Notes under the pieces: generated by a model
The model's input: only the letters and a program-made list of their open reading frames with translations
Told to the model about the DNA's origin: nothing
Database searches by the model: none
Made by a program: the position numbers and the translations under genes
Part shown: one piece after another, positions 7,788 through 16,057 of the stretch
Layout of the letters: each line of letters begins with the position of its first letter
How positions within the stretch are numbered: position 1 is the first letter of the stretch
Source: Actinorugispora endophytica
GTDB taxonomy: Bacteria; Actinomycetota; Actinomycetes; Streptosporangiales; Streptosporangiaceae
Assembly (NCBI RefSeq): GCF_004363075.1
Contig: NZ_SNYN01000021.1
Location: forward strand, 1,204-65,203
Length of the DNA: 64,000 bases
Direction: 5' to 3'

Positions 7788-8555
7788 ATGGTCGTCGACG
7801 CGGTACGCACCTACCTGGAAGCCGCCAGCGGTTTCACCGAGCTCACCCGCAAGCACGCGGTCGCGGCGGCCAAGACCCTCCTCAAGGAGAGCGACGAGCG
7901 CTCGGGGGGCGCGATCACCCGCGCCGCCGACACCGCCAAGAGCACCGTGGAGAACGTGGAGAGCTCGGTGCGCGGCACGCGCGTGGGGCACAGCATCCAG
8001 GCGCTGGCCACGGACCTCATCGAGACGAGCAGGGCGAACCGGGCCGCGATCGGCACCCTGGTCGAAGGCGAGGTCGAACGCCTCCTGGACCGCCTCGACC
8101 TGGTCCGCCGCGACGAGCACGACCGGCTGCTGCGCCGCGTCGCGGAACTGGAGCGGCGCCTGGCCTCGACGGCCGCGGCGCAGCGGCGCCGTGCCGCGGC
8201 AGGGGAGGGGGCGCGGACCCCCGCGGCCGCCTCGGCGGAGCCCGTGCGCGGCGCGGCGGCGGAGGCCGAGCAGGCCCCCGAGCCCGAGACGGCGGGGTCC
8301 CCGGTGGTCGAGGCCGAGCCCGCGGAGGCCGAGCAGACCCCGGCGGCCGAGCCCGCGCCCGAGTCGGCGGCCGAGCCCGCGCCCGTGGTCGAGGAGCCCC
8401 GGGGTCAGGAGCCCGGGAGCGCTCCGGCGGCCAGGCCCGCGGCGCGCGCCGGGAAGGCCAAGGCCAACGGCGCCCGGTCGCGGTCGACCAAGGGCCAGCC
8501 CAAGCGCGCCGCGACCCGCAAGGGCTCCGGCCCGGCCAAGGACGGGGGCAAGTAG
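7788..8555 (+). CDS. Coiled-coil protein with Ala/Pro/Glu linker and basic tail
   Basis: A 255-residue protein in three parts. Residues 1-135 are helical and phasin-like (AASGFTELTRKHAVAAAK, then a leucine-rich coiled coil around RRVAELERRLAS). Residues 140-220 are an acidic Ala/Glu/Pro repeat linker. The last 35 residues are Lys/Arg/Ala-rich (AATRKGSGPAKDGGK), like histone H1-type tails. No function can be assigned; granule, nucleoid or polar scaffolding are possibilities. A CGAGGAG ribosome binding site supports ATG 7788. The stop overlaps the next start by one base, so the two are co-translated. Confidence 0.75.
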   Translation: MVVDAVRTYLEAASGFTELTRKHAVAAAKTLLKESDERSGGAITRAADTAKSTVENVESSVRGTRVGHSIQALATDLIETSRANRAAIGTLVEGEVERLLDRLDLVRRDEHDRLLRRVAELERRLASTAAAQRRRAAAGEGARTPAAASAEPVRGAAAEAEQAPEPETAGSPVVEAEPAEAEQTPAAEPAPESAAEPAPVVEEPRGQEPGSAPAARPAARAGKAKANGARSRSTKGQPKRAATRKGSGPAKDGGK

Positions 8556-8716
8556 TGGAGGGCGAGGCCGTGCTCGCCGAGCGCACCCTCGCCGGGGTGC
8601 GGGCCCGGATGGACGCGCTCGACGAGCTCGACACCGCGGAGCACGTCGCCGTGTTCGAGACGGTGCACCGCGAACTCTCCGAGGTGCTCTCCGCTCTCGA
8701 CCCCCCGCGCGGCTGA
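8555..8716 (+). CDS. Small conserved 53-aa protein
   Basis: A 53-residue acidic helical protein starting at GTG 8555, which shares one base with the preceding stop. Its core HVAVFETVHRELSEVL resembles the small conserved protein found immediately before tlyA in actinobacteria (Rv1693 type). The position, one-base overlap and codon bias support a real gene. The function is unknown. It ends 111 bp before tlyA. Confidence 0.7.
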   Translation: MEGEAVLAERTLAGVRARMDALDELDTAEHVAVFETVHRELSEVLSALDPPRG

Positions 8717-8836
8717 CCGTTCGCGACCGTGCCCCAGCCCCCTTCCGGAGGGCTCGGGGGATACCGCGAGAACACGGGGAAGCCGCGCGGAGACCACCGC
8801 GAGCCGGACACCGAACACTAGATAGGCATGCACACC

Positions 8837-9637
8837 ATGGCCAAACGCAGCCGACTGGACGCCGAGCTGGTCCGGCGCGGCCACGCGCGCTCGCGGTCCC
8901 ACGCCGCCGAACTCATCGACGCGGGACTGGTCCGCGTCGCGGGGGGCGTCGCCACCAAGGCGGCCACCCAGGTCGGCACCGACCAGGCGATCGTGGTGAA
9001 CGCGGCCGACAACGAACCGGTCTACGTCTCACGGGGCGCGCACAAGCTCATCGGCGCGCTCGACGCCTTCGGCATCGACGCCACGGGCCGGCGCTGCCTG
9101 GACGCGGGGGCCTCCACCGGGGGGTTCACCGACGTGCTGCTGCGGCGCGGGGCGGCGCACGTCCTCGCGGTCGACGTCGGGTACGGCCAGCTCGCCTGGT
9201 CGCTGCGCAGCGACGCGCGGGTGACGGTGCTGGAGCGGCAGAACGTCCGCGAGCTCACCCCCGGCCACGTCGGCGAACCGCGGCCGGACCTGGTGGTCGG
9301 AGACCTGTCCTTCATCTCGCTGAACCTGGTCCTGGGGGCGTTGTCCGAGTGCGCCGCTCCCGGCGCCGACTTCGCGATGATGGTCAAACCCCAGTTCGAG
9401 GTGGGCAGGGATCGCGTCGGCGCGGGCGGTGTGGTGCGCGACCCCGAACTGCGCGCGGACGCGGTGCGCGGTGTGGCCGCGCACGCCCTCACTCTGGGGC
9501 TGGGTGTCGAGGGCGTCGCGGCGAGCCCGCTGCCGGGGCCGTCGGGGAACGTCGAGTACTTCCTGTGGCTGCGCGCGGGGGCGCGCCCCCTGGACGAGGA
9601 GCGGCTGCGGCGGGCGGTCGAGGAGGGGCCGCAGTGA
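8837..9637 (+). CDS. tlyA: TlyA rRNA 2'-O-methyltransferase / hemolysin A
   Basis: An S4 RNA-binding domain (residues about 3-60, RLDAELVRRGHARSRSHAAELI) is followed by an RrmJ/FtsJ-type SAM-dependent methyltransferase domain containing LDAGASTGGFTDVLL and DLSFISL. In mycobacteria the orthologue 2'-O-methylates cytidines in 16S and 23S rRNA and sets capreomycin sensitivity. Two in-frame ATGs (8828, 8837) lack a clear ribosome binding site. I prefer 8837 because family members usually begin with Met-Ala followed by basic residues. It is 266 residues from that start, the normal family length. Confidence 0.93.
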   Translation: MAKRSRLDAELVRRGHARSRSHAAELIDAGLVRVAGGVATKAATQVGTDQAIVVNAADNEPVYVSRGAHKLIGALDAFGIDATGRRCLDAGASTGGFTDVLLRRGAAHVLAVDVGYGQLAWSLRSDARVTVLERQNVRELTPGHVGEPRPDLVVGDLSFISLNLVLGALSECAAPGADFAMMVKPQFEVGRDRVGAGGVVRDPELRADAVRGVAAHALTLGLGVEGVAASPLPGPSGNVEYFLWLRAGARPLDEERLRRAVEEGPQ

Positions 9638-9778
9638 ACGGGGTCCGGCCGCCGGACATGGCGGACGGGCCACGCATCCGGATCGTCCGAGGCTTCGGGT
9701 AACGTGTCCCGGCCGGGTCGACCCCGGCCGCGCCACCGCGAGCGGTGGCCGGGGTAAGGCGATGAGGAGGACCTTGCG

Positions 9779-10750
9779 ATGACCGGTGCGGGCCAGGACA
9801 CGTCCGATGCGCCCGGTGGCGGGACCGGCCGGACCGTGCTCCTCCTGGCGCACACGGGGCGGCCCGCCGCCGTCCGCAGCGCCCGACTGGTCCACCAGAG
9901 CCTCACGCGGGCCGGGGTGGCGGTGCGGATGTTCGCCTCCGAGGTCGACGAGATCAGGCGGACCGGCGCGCGGCTGGACCCCGTGGAGATCGTCTCGCCG
10001 GGGCCCGGCGCCGCGGTGGGGGCCGAGCTCGTCATGGTGCTGGGCGGCGACGGCACGCTGCTGCGCGCCGCCGAGATCGCCCGTCCGGCAGGGGTCCCCC
10101 TCCTGGGCGTGAACCTGGGGCACGTGGGCTTCCTCGCCGAGGCCGAGCGCGACGACCTGTCCGACACCGTGCGCTGCGTGGTCGCGCGTGATTACGAGGT
10201 CGAGGAGCGCATGACGATCGACGTCGCGGTGTACGACAGGGGCCGCAACGGCACGACCCCGCCGGTGCGCACCTGGGCGTTGAACGAGGCCACGGCCGAG
10301 AAGCTCGACGCCCGCCGCATGCTGGAGGTGGTCCTGGAGATCGACGGGCGTCCGCTGTCCCGCTGGGGCTGCGACGGAGTGGTGTGCGCCACGCCCACCG
10401 GTTCGACCGCGCACGCGTTCTCCGCGGGAGGCCCCGTCGTGTGGCCCTCCGTGGAGGCGCTTCTGGTGGTGCCGCTGAGCGCGCACGCCCTTTTCGCGCG
10501 GCCCATGGTGGTCGCCCCCGACGCGACCGTCGCGTTCGAGGTGCTCCCGGACACCACCGAGGGGGTGCTCTGGTGCGATGGACGCCGTATGGTCGAACTG
10601 CCCGCCGGAGCGCGAATCGAGATCTCGCGCTCGAACACGCCGGTGCGGTTGGCCCGCCTCCAGCGGCCGCCGTTCACCGACCGGCTGGTCGCCAAGTTCG
10701 GCCTCCCGGTGGCCGGTTGGCGCGGGCGGGCCGAGCGCGGGCACAGGTGA
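9779..10750 (+). CDS. nadK: NAD kinase
   Basis: A 323-residue ATP/polyphosphate NAD kinase producing NADP. The diagnostic GGDGT motif is in VMVLGGDGTLLRAAE at about residues 88-96. The NE/D-type substrate loop is in ALNEATAEK, and the glycine-rich nucleotide segment in CDGVVCATPTGSTAH. A GAGGAGG ribosome binding site precedes ATG 9779. It lies between tlyA and recN, as in most actinobacteria. A TAACGT hexamer at 9700-9705 may be its own -10. Confidence 0.95.
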   Translation: MTGAGQDTSDAPGGGTGRTVLLLAHTGRPAAVRSARLVHQSLTRAGVAVRMFASEVDEIRRTGARLDPVEIVSPGPGAAVGAELVMVLGGDGTLLRAAEIARPAGVPLLGVNLGHVGFLAEAERDDLSDTVRCVVARDYEVEERMTIDVAVYDRGRNGTTPPVRTWALNEATAEKLDARRMLEVVLEIDGRPLSRWGCDGVVCATPTGSTAHAFSAGGPVVWPSVEALLVVPLSAHALFARPMVVAPDATVAFEVLPDTTEGVLWCDGRRMVELPAGARIEISRSNTPVRLARLQRPPFTDRLVAKFGLPVAGWRGRAERGHR

Positions 10751-10814
10751 GCGCACCCGTGCGCGCGGCACGGGCAGCACAAGGCGTCAGCAGTGGTTAT
10801 CAGGAGAGGGTCCG

Positions 10815-12512
10815 GTGCTCGAAGAAGTCCGAATCCAGGGTCTCGGCGTGATCGACGACGCGGTTCTGGAGCTGTCTCCGGGGTTCACCGTGGTCACGGG
10901 TGAGACCGGTGCGGGTAAGACGATGGTGGTCACCGGTCTGGGGCTGCTCTTCGGTGGACGGGCCGATCCGCAGCGGGTGCGTCCCGGTGCGGACCGGGCG
11001 GTCGTGGAGGGCAGGCTGACGGTTCCCCCGGGAGGCCGGGTCGCCGGGCGCGTCGCGGAGGCGGGCGGCGAACTCGACGAGGACGTGCTGATCGTCTCGC
11101 GCAGCGTGTCCGCCGAAGGCCGCTCGCGCGGCACTCTCGGAGGGCGGTCGGTGCCGGTCAGCCTGCTGGCGTACCTTGCCGACGACCTCGTCGCCGTGCA
11201 CGGCCAGTCCGACCAGCAGCGGCTGCTGCGCGCCGAACGCCAGCGCGCGGCGCTCGACCGGTACGCGGGGGAGGCGCTGACCAAGACGCTCAGCGCCTAC
11301 AGCGCCGCCTACCGGCGGCACCGGGAGGTCGCCGAGTCGCTGGAGGAGCTGACCACCCGGGCGCGCGAACGCGCCCAGGAGGCCGACATGCTGCGCTTCG
11401 GCGTGGAGGAGATCCTCGCGGCCGAGCCGCGCGAGGGCGAGGACGCCGAGCTTCTGGCCGAGGAGACCCGGCTGGCGCACGCCGACGCGCTGCGCGTGGC
11501 CGCGACCACCGCGCACGAGGCGCTTGCCGGAGACCCCGCCAGCGACGTCGAGGTGGACGTCGCCGCGCTGCTGGCCGCCGCGCGCCAGGCGCTGACGGCC
11601 GTCCGCGAGCACGACGCGGAGCTCGCCGCGGTCGCCGACCGGCTGGACGAGGTCAGCTACGTACTCAGCGACGCCGCCACCGAGCTCGCCTCCTACTCCG
11701 AGTCCGTGGACGCGGACCCGGCGCGCCTGGCCGCGGTGCAGGAGCGCCGGTCGCTGCTCACCCAGCTCTCCCGCAAGTACGGCGCCACCACCGACGACGT
11801 CCTGGCCTGGGCCGAGGACGCCGCCAAGCGGCTGGCGGAGCTGGACGGCGACGACGAGCGCATCGAGGCGCTCGCCGTGGAGGAGGAGGAGCTGCGCGGG
11901 CGGATGACCGAGCTCGCGGACCGGCTCACCGGCATCCGCTCCGAGACCGCCGACCGGTTCGGCGCGGCCGTCACCGAGGAGCTCGCCGCGCTGGCGATGC
12001 CGCACGCCCGGGTCGCGGTCCGCCTGACCACCGGCGCGCAGTTCGGTCCGCACGGCCGCGACGACATCGAGCTGCTGCTCGCCCCCCACCCCAGCGCTCC
12101 GCCGCTGCCCCTGAACAAGGGCGCCTCGGGGGGGGAGCTCTCCCGGGTCATGCTGGCCATCGAGGTGGTCTTCGCCGGGGCCGACCCCGTTCCCACCTTC
12201 GTCTTCGACGAGGTCGACGCGGGTGTCGGCGGCAAGGCCGCCGTCGAGATCGGGCGGCGCCTGGCCCGCCTCGCCCGGCGCGCGCAGGTCATCGTGGTCA
12301 CCCACCTGCCCCAGGTCGCCGCGTTCGCCGACGCCCACCTGGTGGTGGAGAAGTCCAACGACGGCATGGTCACCGAGAGCGGGGTGACCCGGCTGGACCG
12401 TTCCGGGCGGGTCCGGGAGCTCTCACGTATGCTGGCTGGGCTGGAGGACTCCGAACTCGGCCGCGCCCACGCCGAGGAGCTGCTCACGATCGCGGCGGCC
12501 GACCGCGACTGA
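10815..12512 (+). CDS. recN: DNA repair protein RecN
   Basis: A 565-residue SMC-like ATPase for double-strand break repair. Walker A is GETGAGKT near residue 31. A long coiled coil occupies about 150-370. The signature ASGGELSRVMLAIE and Walker B VFDEVDAGVGGKA lie in the C-terminal half, followed by VVTHLPQVAAFAD. GTG 10815 is preceded by GGAGAGGG. It directly follows nadK. No convincing SOS box is visible in the 64-bp gap. Confidence 0.95.
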   Translation: MLEEVRIQGLGVIDDAVLELSPGFTVVTGETGAGKTMVVTGLGLLFGGRADPQRVRPGADRAVVEGRLTVPPGGRVAGRVAEAGGELDEDVLIVSRSVSAEGRSRGTLGGRSVPVSLLAYLADDLVAVHGQSDQQRLLRAERQRAALDRYAGEALTKTLSAYSAAYRRHREVAESLEELTTRARERAQEADMLRFGVEEILAAEPREGEDAELLAEETRLAHADALRVAATTAHEALAGDPASDVEVDVAALLAAARQALTAVREHDAELAAVADRLDEVSYVLSDAATELASYSESVDADPARLAAVQERRSLLTQLSRKYGATTDDVLAWAEDAAKRLAELDGDDERIEALAVEEEELRGRMTELADRLTGIRSETADRFGAAVTEELAALAMPHARVAVRLTTGAQFGPHGRDDIELLLAPHPSAPPLPLNKGASGGELSRVMLAIEVVFAGADPVPTFVFDEVDAGVGGKAAVEIGRRLARLARRAQVIVVTHLPQVAAFADAHLVVEKSNDGMVTESGVTRLDRSGRVRELSRMLAGLEDSELGRAHAEELLTIAAADRD

Positions 12513-12696
12513 GCCGCGCCGCGTCCAGCGGTCCCCTTCCGCCGGGACACGGCCGCCGTCCACCGCGTGGGCCGCCGCGACCACAGCGGGGACGGTGGAC
12601 CAGGATGCCCGAGGACGAGCAGACGGGAGCACGCCAACACGCCGTCACAGTGCGGGGTGTGACGATATCGCTGCCCTCCGTGGCAGGATGCAGGCG

Positions 12697-13902
12697 ATGA
12701 AGGTTCCCACCGCGTTCAGCGCGCGGCTCCCGAGACTCCGTCGCGCCAGGCCCGACGGAACGAACGGCGTTGTCGCCCCGGTCCGGGCGGACCGCCGCAC
12801 CAAGAATCTCACCAAACGGCTCAGACCCGGCGACATCGCGGTCATCGACCACGTCGACATCGACCGGGTGAGCGCCGAGGCCCTCGTCGAGTGCGGGGTC
12901 TCGGCGGTGCTGAACACCGCCACGAGCATCAGCGGCCGGTACCCCAACCTCGGGCCGCAGCTCATCGTCGAGGCGGGGATCCCACTGGTCGACGAGGTCG
13001 ACCCGGCGGTCTTCTCCCGGTTGGAGGAGGGCGAGCGGCTCCGGTTGGAGGGCGGGATCCTGCTGCGCGGCGACACGGTCGTGGCCAGGGGCGTCGAACA
13101 GGACGAGGCGTCGGTCGAGGCGGCCATGGCCGAGGCGCGCGCCGGACTCGCGGTGCAGCTGGAGGCGTTCGCCGCCAACACCATGGAGTACCTCAAGCGC
13201 GAGCGGGCGCTGCTCCTGGAGGGGGTCGGCGTACCCGACATCGCCACCTCGATCGAGGGCAGGCACGTCCTGATCGTGGTGCGCGGCTACCACTACCGCG
13301 AGGACATCGCGACGCTGCGCTCCTACATCCGCGAGTACCGGCCGGTCATCATCGCGGTGGACGGCGGCGCCGACGCGCTCCTGGAGGCCGGGTACCGGCC
13401 CGACATCATCGTCGGCGACTTCGACTCGGTGTCCGACCGGGCGCTGACCTGCGGCGCGGAACTGGTGGTGCACGCCTACCGGGACGGGCGGGCCCCCGGT
13501 CTCCAGCGCGTCACCGACCTGGGCCACCAGGCCGTCGTCTTCCCCGCGACCGGGACCAGCGAGGACGTGGCGATGCTGCTCGCCGACGACGCGGGCGCCG
13601 CCCTCATCGTCGCGGTCGGCACGCACGCCACCCTCGAGGAGTTCCTGGACAAGGGCCGCGCGGGGATGGCCAGCACCTTCCTCACCCGCCTGCGGGTCGG
13701 CGGCAAGCTCGTCGACGCCAAGGGCGTCAGCCGCCTCTACCGCAGCCGCATCTCGCCGTGGACGCTGCTGCTGCTCGCGGGGGCCTGCCTGCTCACCATC
13801 GTCGTCGCGGCCTACAGCTCCCCGGCCGGGCAGGTCTACATGACCTTCCTCGCCGTGCGCTGGGACGCGTTCCTCTACTGGCTCACGGGACTTCTCGCGT
13901 GA
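12697..13902 (+). CDS. steA: SteA-like septation protein
   Basis: A 401-residue protein of the actinobacterial SteA family (Rv1697 type). It combines a soluble domain with thiamine-pyrophosphokinase-like features (VIIAVDGGADALLEAGYRPDIIVGD... near 220-250) and a C-terminal membrane segment (about 350-372, WTLLLLAGACLLTIVVAA). In Corynebacterium SteA and SteB act together in cell separation and envelope sensitivity. The stop overlaps the steB start by 4 bp, so they are coupled. ATG 12688 is an alternative start three codons upstream. Confidence 0.88.
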   Translation: MKVPTAFSARLPRLRRARPDGTNGVVAPVRADRRTKNLTKRLRPGDIAVIDHVDIDRVSAEALVECGVSAVLNTATSISGRYPNLGPQLIVEAGIPLVDEVDPAVFSRLEEGERLRLEGGILLRGDTVVARGVEQDEASVEAAMAEARAGLAVQLEAFAANTMEYLKRERALLLEGVGVPDIATSIEGRHVLIVVRGYHYREDIATLRSYIREYRPVIIAVDGGADALLEAGYRPDIIVGDFDSVSDRALTCGAELVVHAYRDGRAPGLQRVTDLGHQAVVFPATGTSEDVAMLLADDAGAALIVAVGTHATLEEFLDKGRAGMASTFLTRLRVGGKLVDAKGVSRLYRSRISPWTLLLLAGACLLTIVVAAYSSPAGQVYMTFLAVRWDAFLYWLTGLLA

Positions 13903-14927
13903 TCGACTTCCGTTACCACCTGGTCTCCATCGTCGCGGTCTTCCTCGCGTTGACCGTCGGCATCGTGCTGGGCACCACGATGCTGCAGGACCCGCTGCTC
14001 AACGCCCTGAAGACCGAGACCGCGCAGCTGCGCGAGCAGAGCGAGCAGCTGCGGACCGAGAAGGACCTGGCCGAGAAGCTGAACGCCGGTGACGCCCAGC
14101 TCATCGCCGCGTACGCCGACGCCATGCTCGACGGGCGGCTCAACGGGCTGCGGGTCGTCGTGGTGGAGTCGCCGGGGGTGGACGCGGCGTCCCGCGACGC
14201 CGTCCTCGACGGGATCCGGCGCGCGGGGGGGACCGTCGGCGGGCGGCTGCTCCTGACCGACAGGTACCTCGACCCGAGCGAGTCCAGCTTCGTCGACGAG
14301 GTCACCGACCAGCTCGGGGCCGGCCTGGACCTGCCGCAGGGCAACCCGTACGAGCGGGCCGGGGCCGAGATCGCCCAGGCCGTGCTCGCCGTGGACGAGG
14401 ACGCGCCCCAGGGGGTGGCGCGCAGGGCGGGCGACGACTTCGACGGGGAGGCGGTCCTGGCCGGGTTCACCGAGGCGGGGCTGCTCACCACGCAGGGCCG
14501 GCCCGCGTCGGGCGCCGACGCGGCCCTGGTGCTGGCCCCCGCCGAGCCCTTCGCGTCCGCCGACTCCCAGGAGGGGGAGGCGGTCACCCCGCCCGGCAAC
14601 GCGGTGGTGCTGGCGCTGGCGCGCGCCTTCGAGCAGGCGGGCAGCGGCACCGTCCTGGCCGGTTCGCCCGCGGCGGACGGCCGGACGGGCGTCGTGCGCC
14701 AGGCGCGCGCGGAGGAGGCCCGCTTCAGTACCGTCGACACGGTCGACACCCAGGCGGGCGCCGTCGTCGCGGTGCTCGTGCTCGCCATGACCGAGGAGGG
14801 CCGTGACGGCCACTACGGGATCGGCGCCGGGGTCGACGGCTTCCTGCCCGACCCGCTGCCGGCCGTCAGTGAACCGTCCCCCGAGGCCAGTCCCGAGACC
14901 AGCCCGTCCAGCAGAGACGACTCATAG
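13899..14927 (+). CDS. steB: SteB/MctB-like membrane protein
   Basis: A 342-residue protein of the copper transporter MctB/SteB family (Rv1698 type). It begins VIDFRYHLVSIVAVFLALTVG, a single N-terminal membrane anchor, followed by a coiled coil (residues 45-75, Gln/Glu/Leu-rich) and an extracytoplasmic alpha/beta domain. The tail is Ser/Pro/Glu-rich. SteB interacts with SteA in septation, and older literature linked the family to copper. GTG 13899 overlaps the steA stop. Confidence 0.88.
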   Translation: MIDFRYHLVSIVAVFLALTVGIVLGTTMLQDPLLNALKTETAQLREQSEQLRTEKDLAEKLNAGDAQLIAAYADAMLDGRLNGLRVVVVESPGVDAASRDAVLDGIRRAGGTVGGRLLLTDRYLDPSESSFVDEVTDQLGAGLDLPQGNPYERAGAEIAQAVLAVDEDAPQGVARRAGDDFDGEAVLAGFTEAGLLTTQGRPASGADAALVLAPAEPFASADSQEGEAVTPPGNAVVLALARAFEQAGSGTVLAGSPAADGRTGVVRQARAEEARFSTVDTVDTQAGAVVAVLVLAMTEEGRDGHYGIGAGVDGFLPDPLPAVSEPSPEASPETSPSSRDDS

Positions 14928-14940
14928 AAAGTACCCGGAC

Positions 14941-15963
14941 ATGCTCCCAGGTCCTTCCCCCAGACCGCGGACACGCCCCGAGGGCGCGGCGGACACCTCC
15001 GAGCGGCCGCTCCCGGCCCCTCCGTCGCAGACGGGGGACGGACGCGCGCCGACGCCTCCGCCCGGGGCGGCCCGCGCCGTGCGCGGCCTCGCGGGCGCGG
15101 TGGTCGGCGCGATCGCGGCCCGGGGCATGTACGCGGCCCTGACCAGCGGGTGGGGACCGGGTTCGGGGAGCGGGCCGGTCGGCGCCCGGTGGAACCGCGT
15201 CAACTTCCGGGGTGAGCGGGTCACCCTGTTGGAGGGCCCCGCACTGGCCGCCGGGGCGTGCACGGGAACCGTGCTCTCGCCCGGCCTGCCGGTCAACCTG
15301 CGTATGGCGACGGTGCTGGCGGGCGGCGGCGCGGCGGCCTTCGGGGCCTACGACGACCTGTCGGGGACGGCGGGCTCCCGGGGGTTCCGGGGGCATCTGG
15401 GCGCCCTGGCCCGCGGTGAGGTGACGACCGGGGCGGCCAAGATCCTGGGGATCGGCGCGACCAGCGCGGCCGCCGCGGTGGCGGTGGCCCGCGCGCCGGT
15501 GGACGTGCTGGTCAACAGCGCGCTGATCGCGGGCAGCGCCAACCTGCTCAACCTGTTCGACCTGCGTCCGGGCCGCGCGACCAAGGTGGCGCTGCTGGTC
15601 GGCGCCCCCGCCCTGGCGCATCCCGTCGCGGGGCCGATCGCGGCACCGGCCCTGGGCGCGGCCGCCGCTCTGCTGCCCGAGGACCTGGGGGAGCGGGCGA
15701 TGCTCGGCGACTCGGGGGCCAACGCCCTCGGCGCGATGCTGGGGGTGGCCGCCGCCGCGAGCCTGCCGCGGTCCGCCCGCCTGGGCCTGCTCGCCGGTGT
15801 GGTCGCGCTGACCGCGGCGAGCGAGTTCGTGAGCTTCACCAGGGTCATCGCCGAGACCCCGCCGCTGCGCCGCCTGGACGAGCTGGGCCGCCGCTCCACG
15901 CCGTTCCCCGCCGGGCACCGGCCCCTGCCGGCCGACCTGCTGGCGGCGCCGAGCGCGGAGTGA
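14941..15963 (+). CDS. MraY/WecA-like polyprenyl-phosphate sugar-1-phosphate transferase
   Basis: A 340-residue polytopic membrane protein with a 45-residue Pro-rich cytosolic head. Three family landmarks are visible: the AYDDLSG acidic pair (about residue 137), NLLNLFDLRPGR (about 201-212) in place of the usual NxxNxxDGLDG block, and GDSGANALGAMLG (about 260-272). These mark the family that transfers a sugar-1-phosphate to a lipid carrier, but the motifs diverge from true MraY and WecA. It starts 14 nt after steB and precedes a flippase and a glycosyltransferase, suggesting the first step of a lipid-linked saccharide. Confidence 0.75.
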   Translation: MLPGPSPRPRTRPEGAADTSERPLPAPPSQTGDGRAPTPPPGAARAVRGLAGAVVGAIAARGMYAALTSGWGPGSGSGPVGARWNRVNFRGERVTLLEGPALAAGACTGTVLSPGLPVNLRMATVLAGGGAAAFGAYDDLSGTAGSRGFRGHLGALARGEVTTGAAKILGIGATSAAAAVAVARAPVDVLVNSALIAGSANLLNLFDLRPGRATKVALLVGAPALAHPVAGPIAAPALGAAAALLPEDLGERAMLGDSGANALGAMLGVAAAASLPRSARLGLLAGVVALTAASEFVSFTRVIAETPPLRRLDELGRRSTPFPAGHRPLPADLLAAPSAE

Positions 15964-16057
15964 CTTCCTCCTCGGTCCAGGCCCTCCCCGAGGGCCGCCC
16001 GAGCCCCGGACCCCGGGACCGGCGGAAGCGCCGGCCCGGTGCGGGGAGGGAGCGGGG

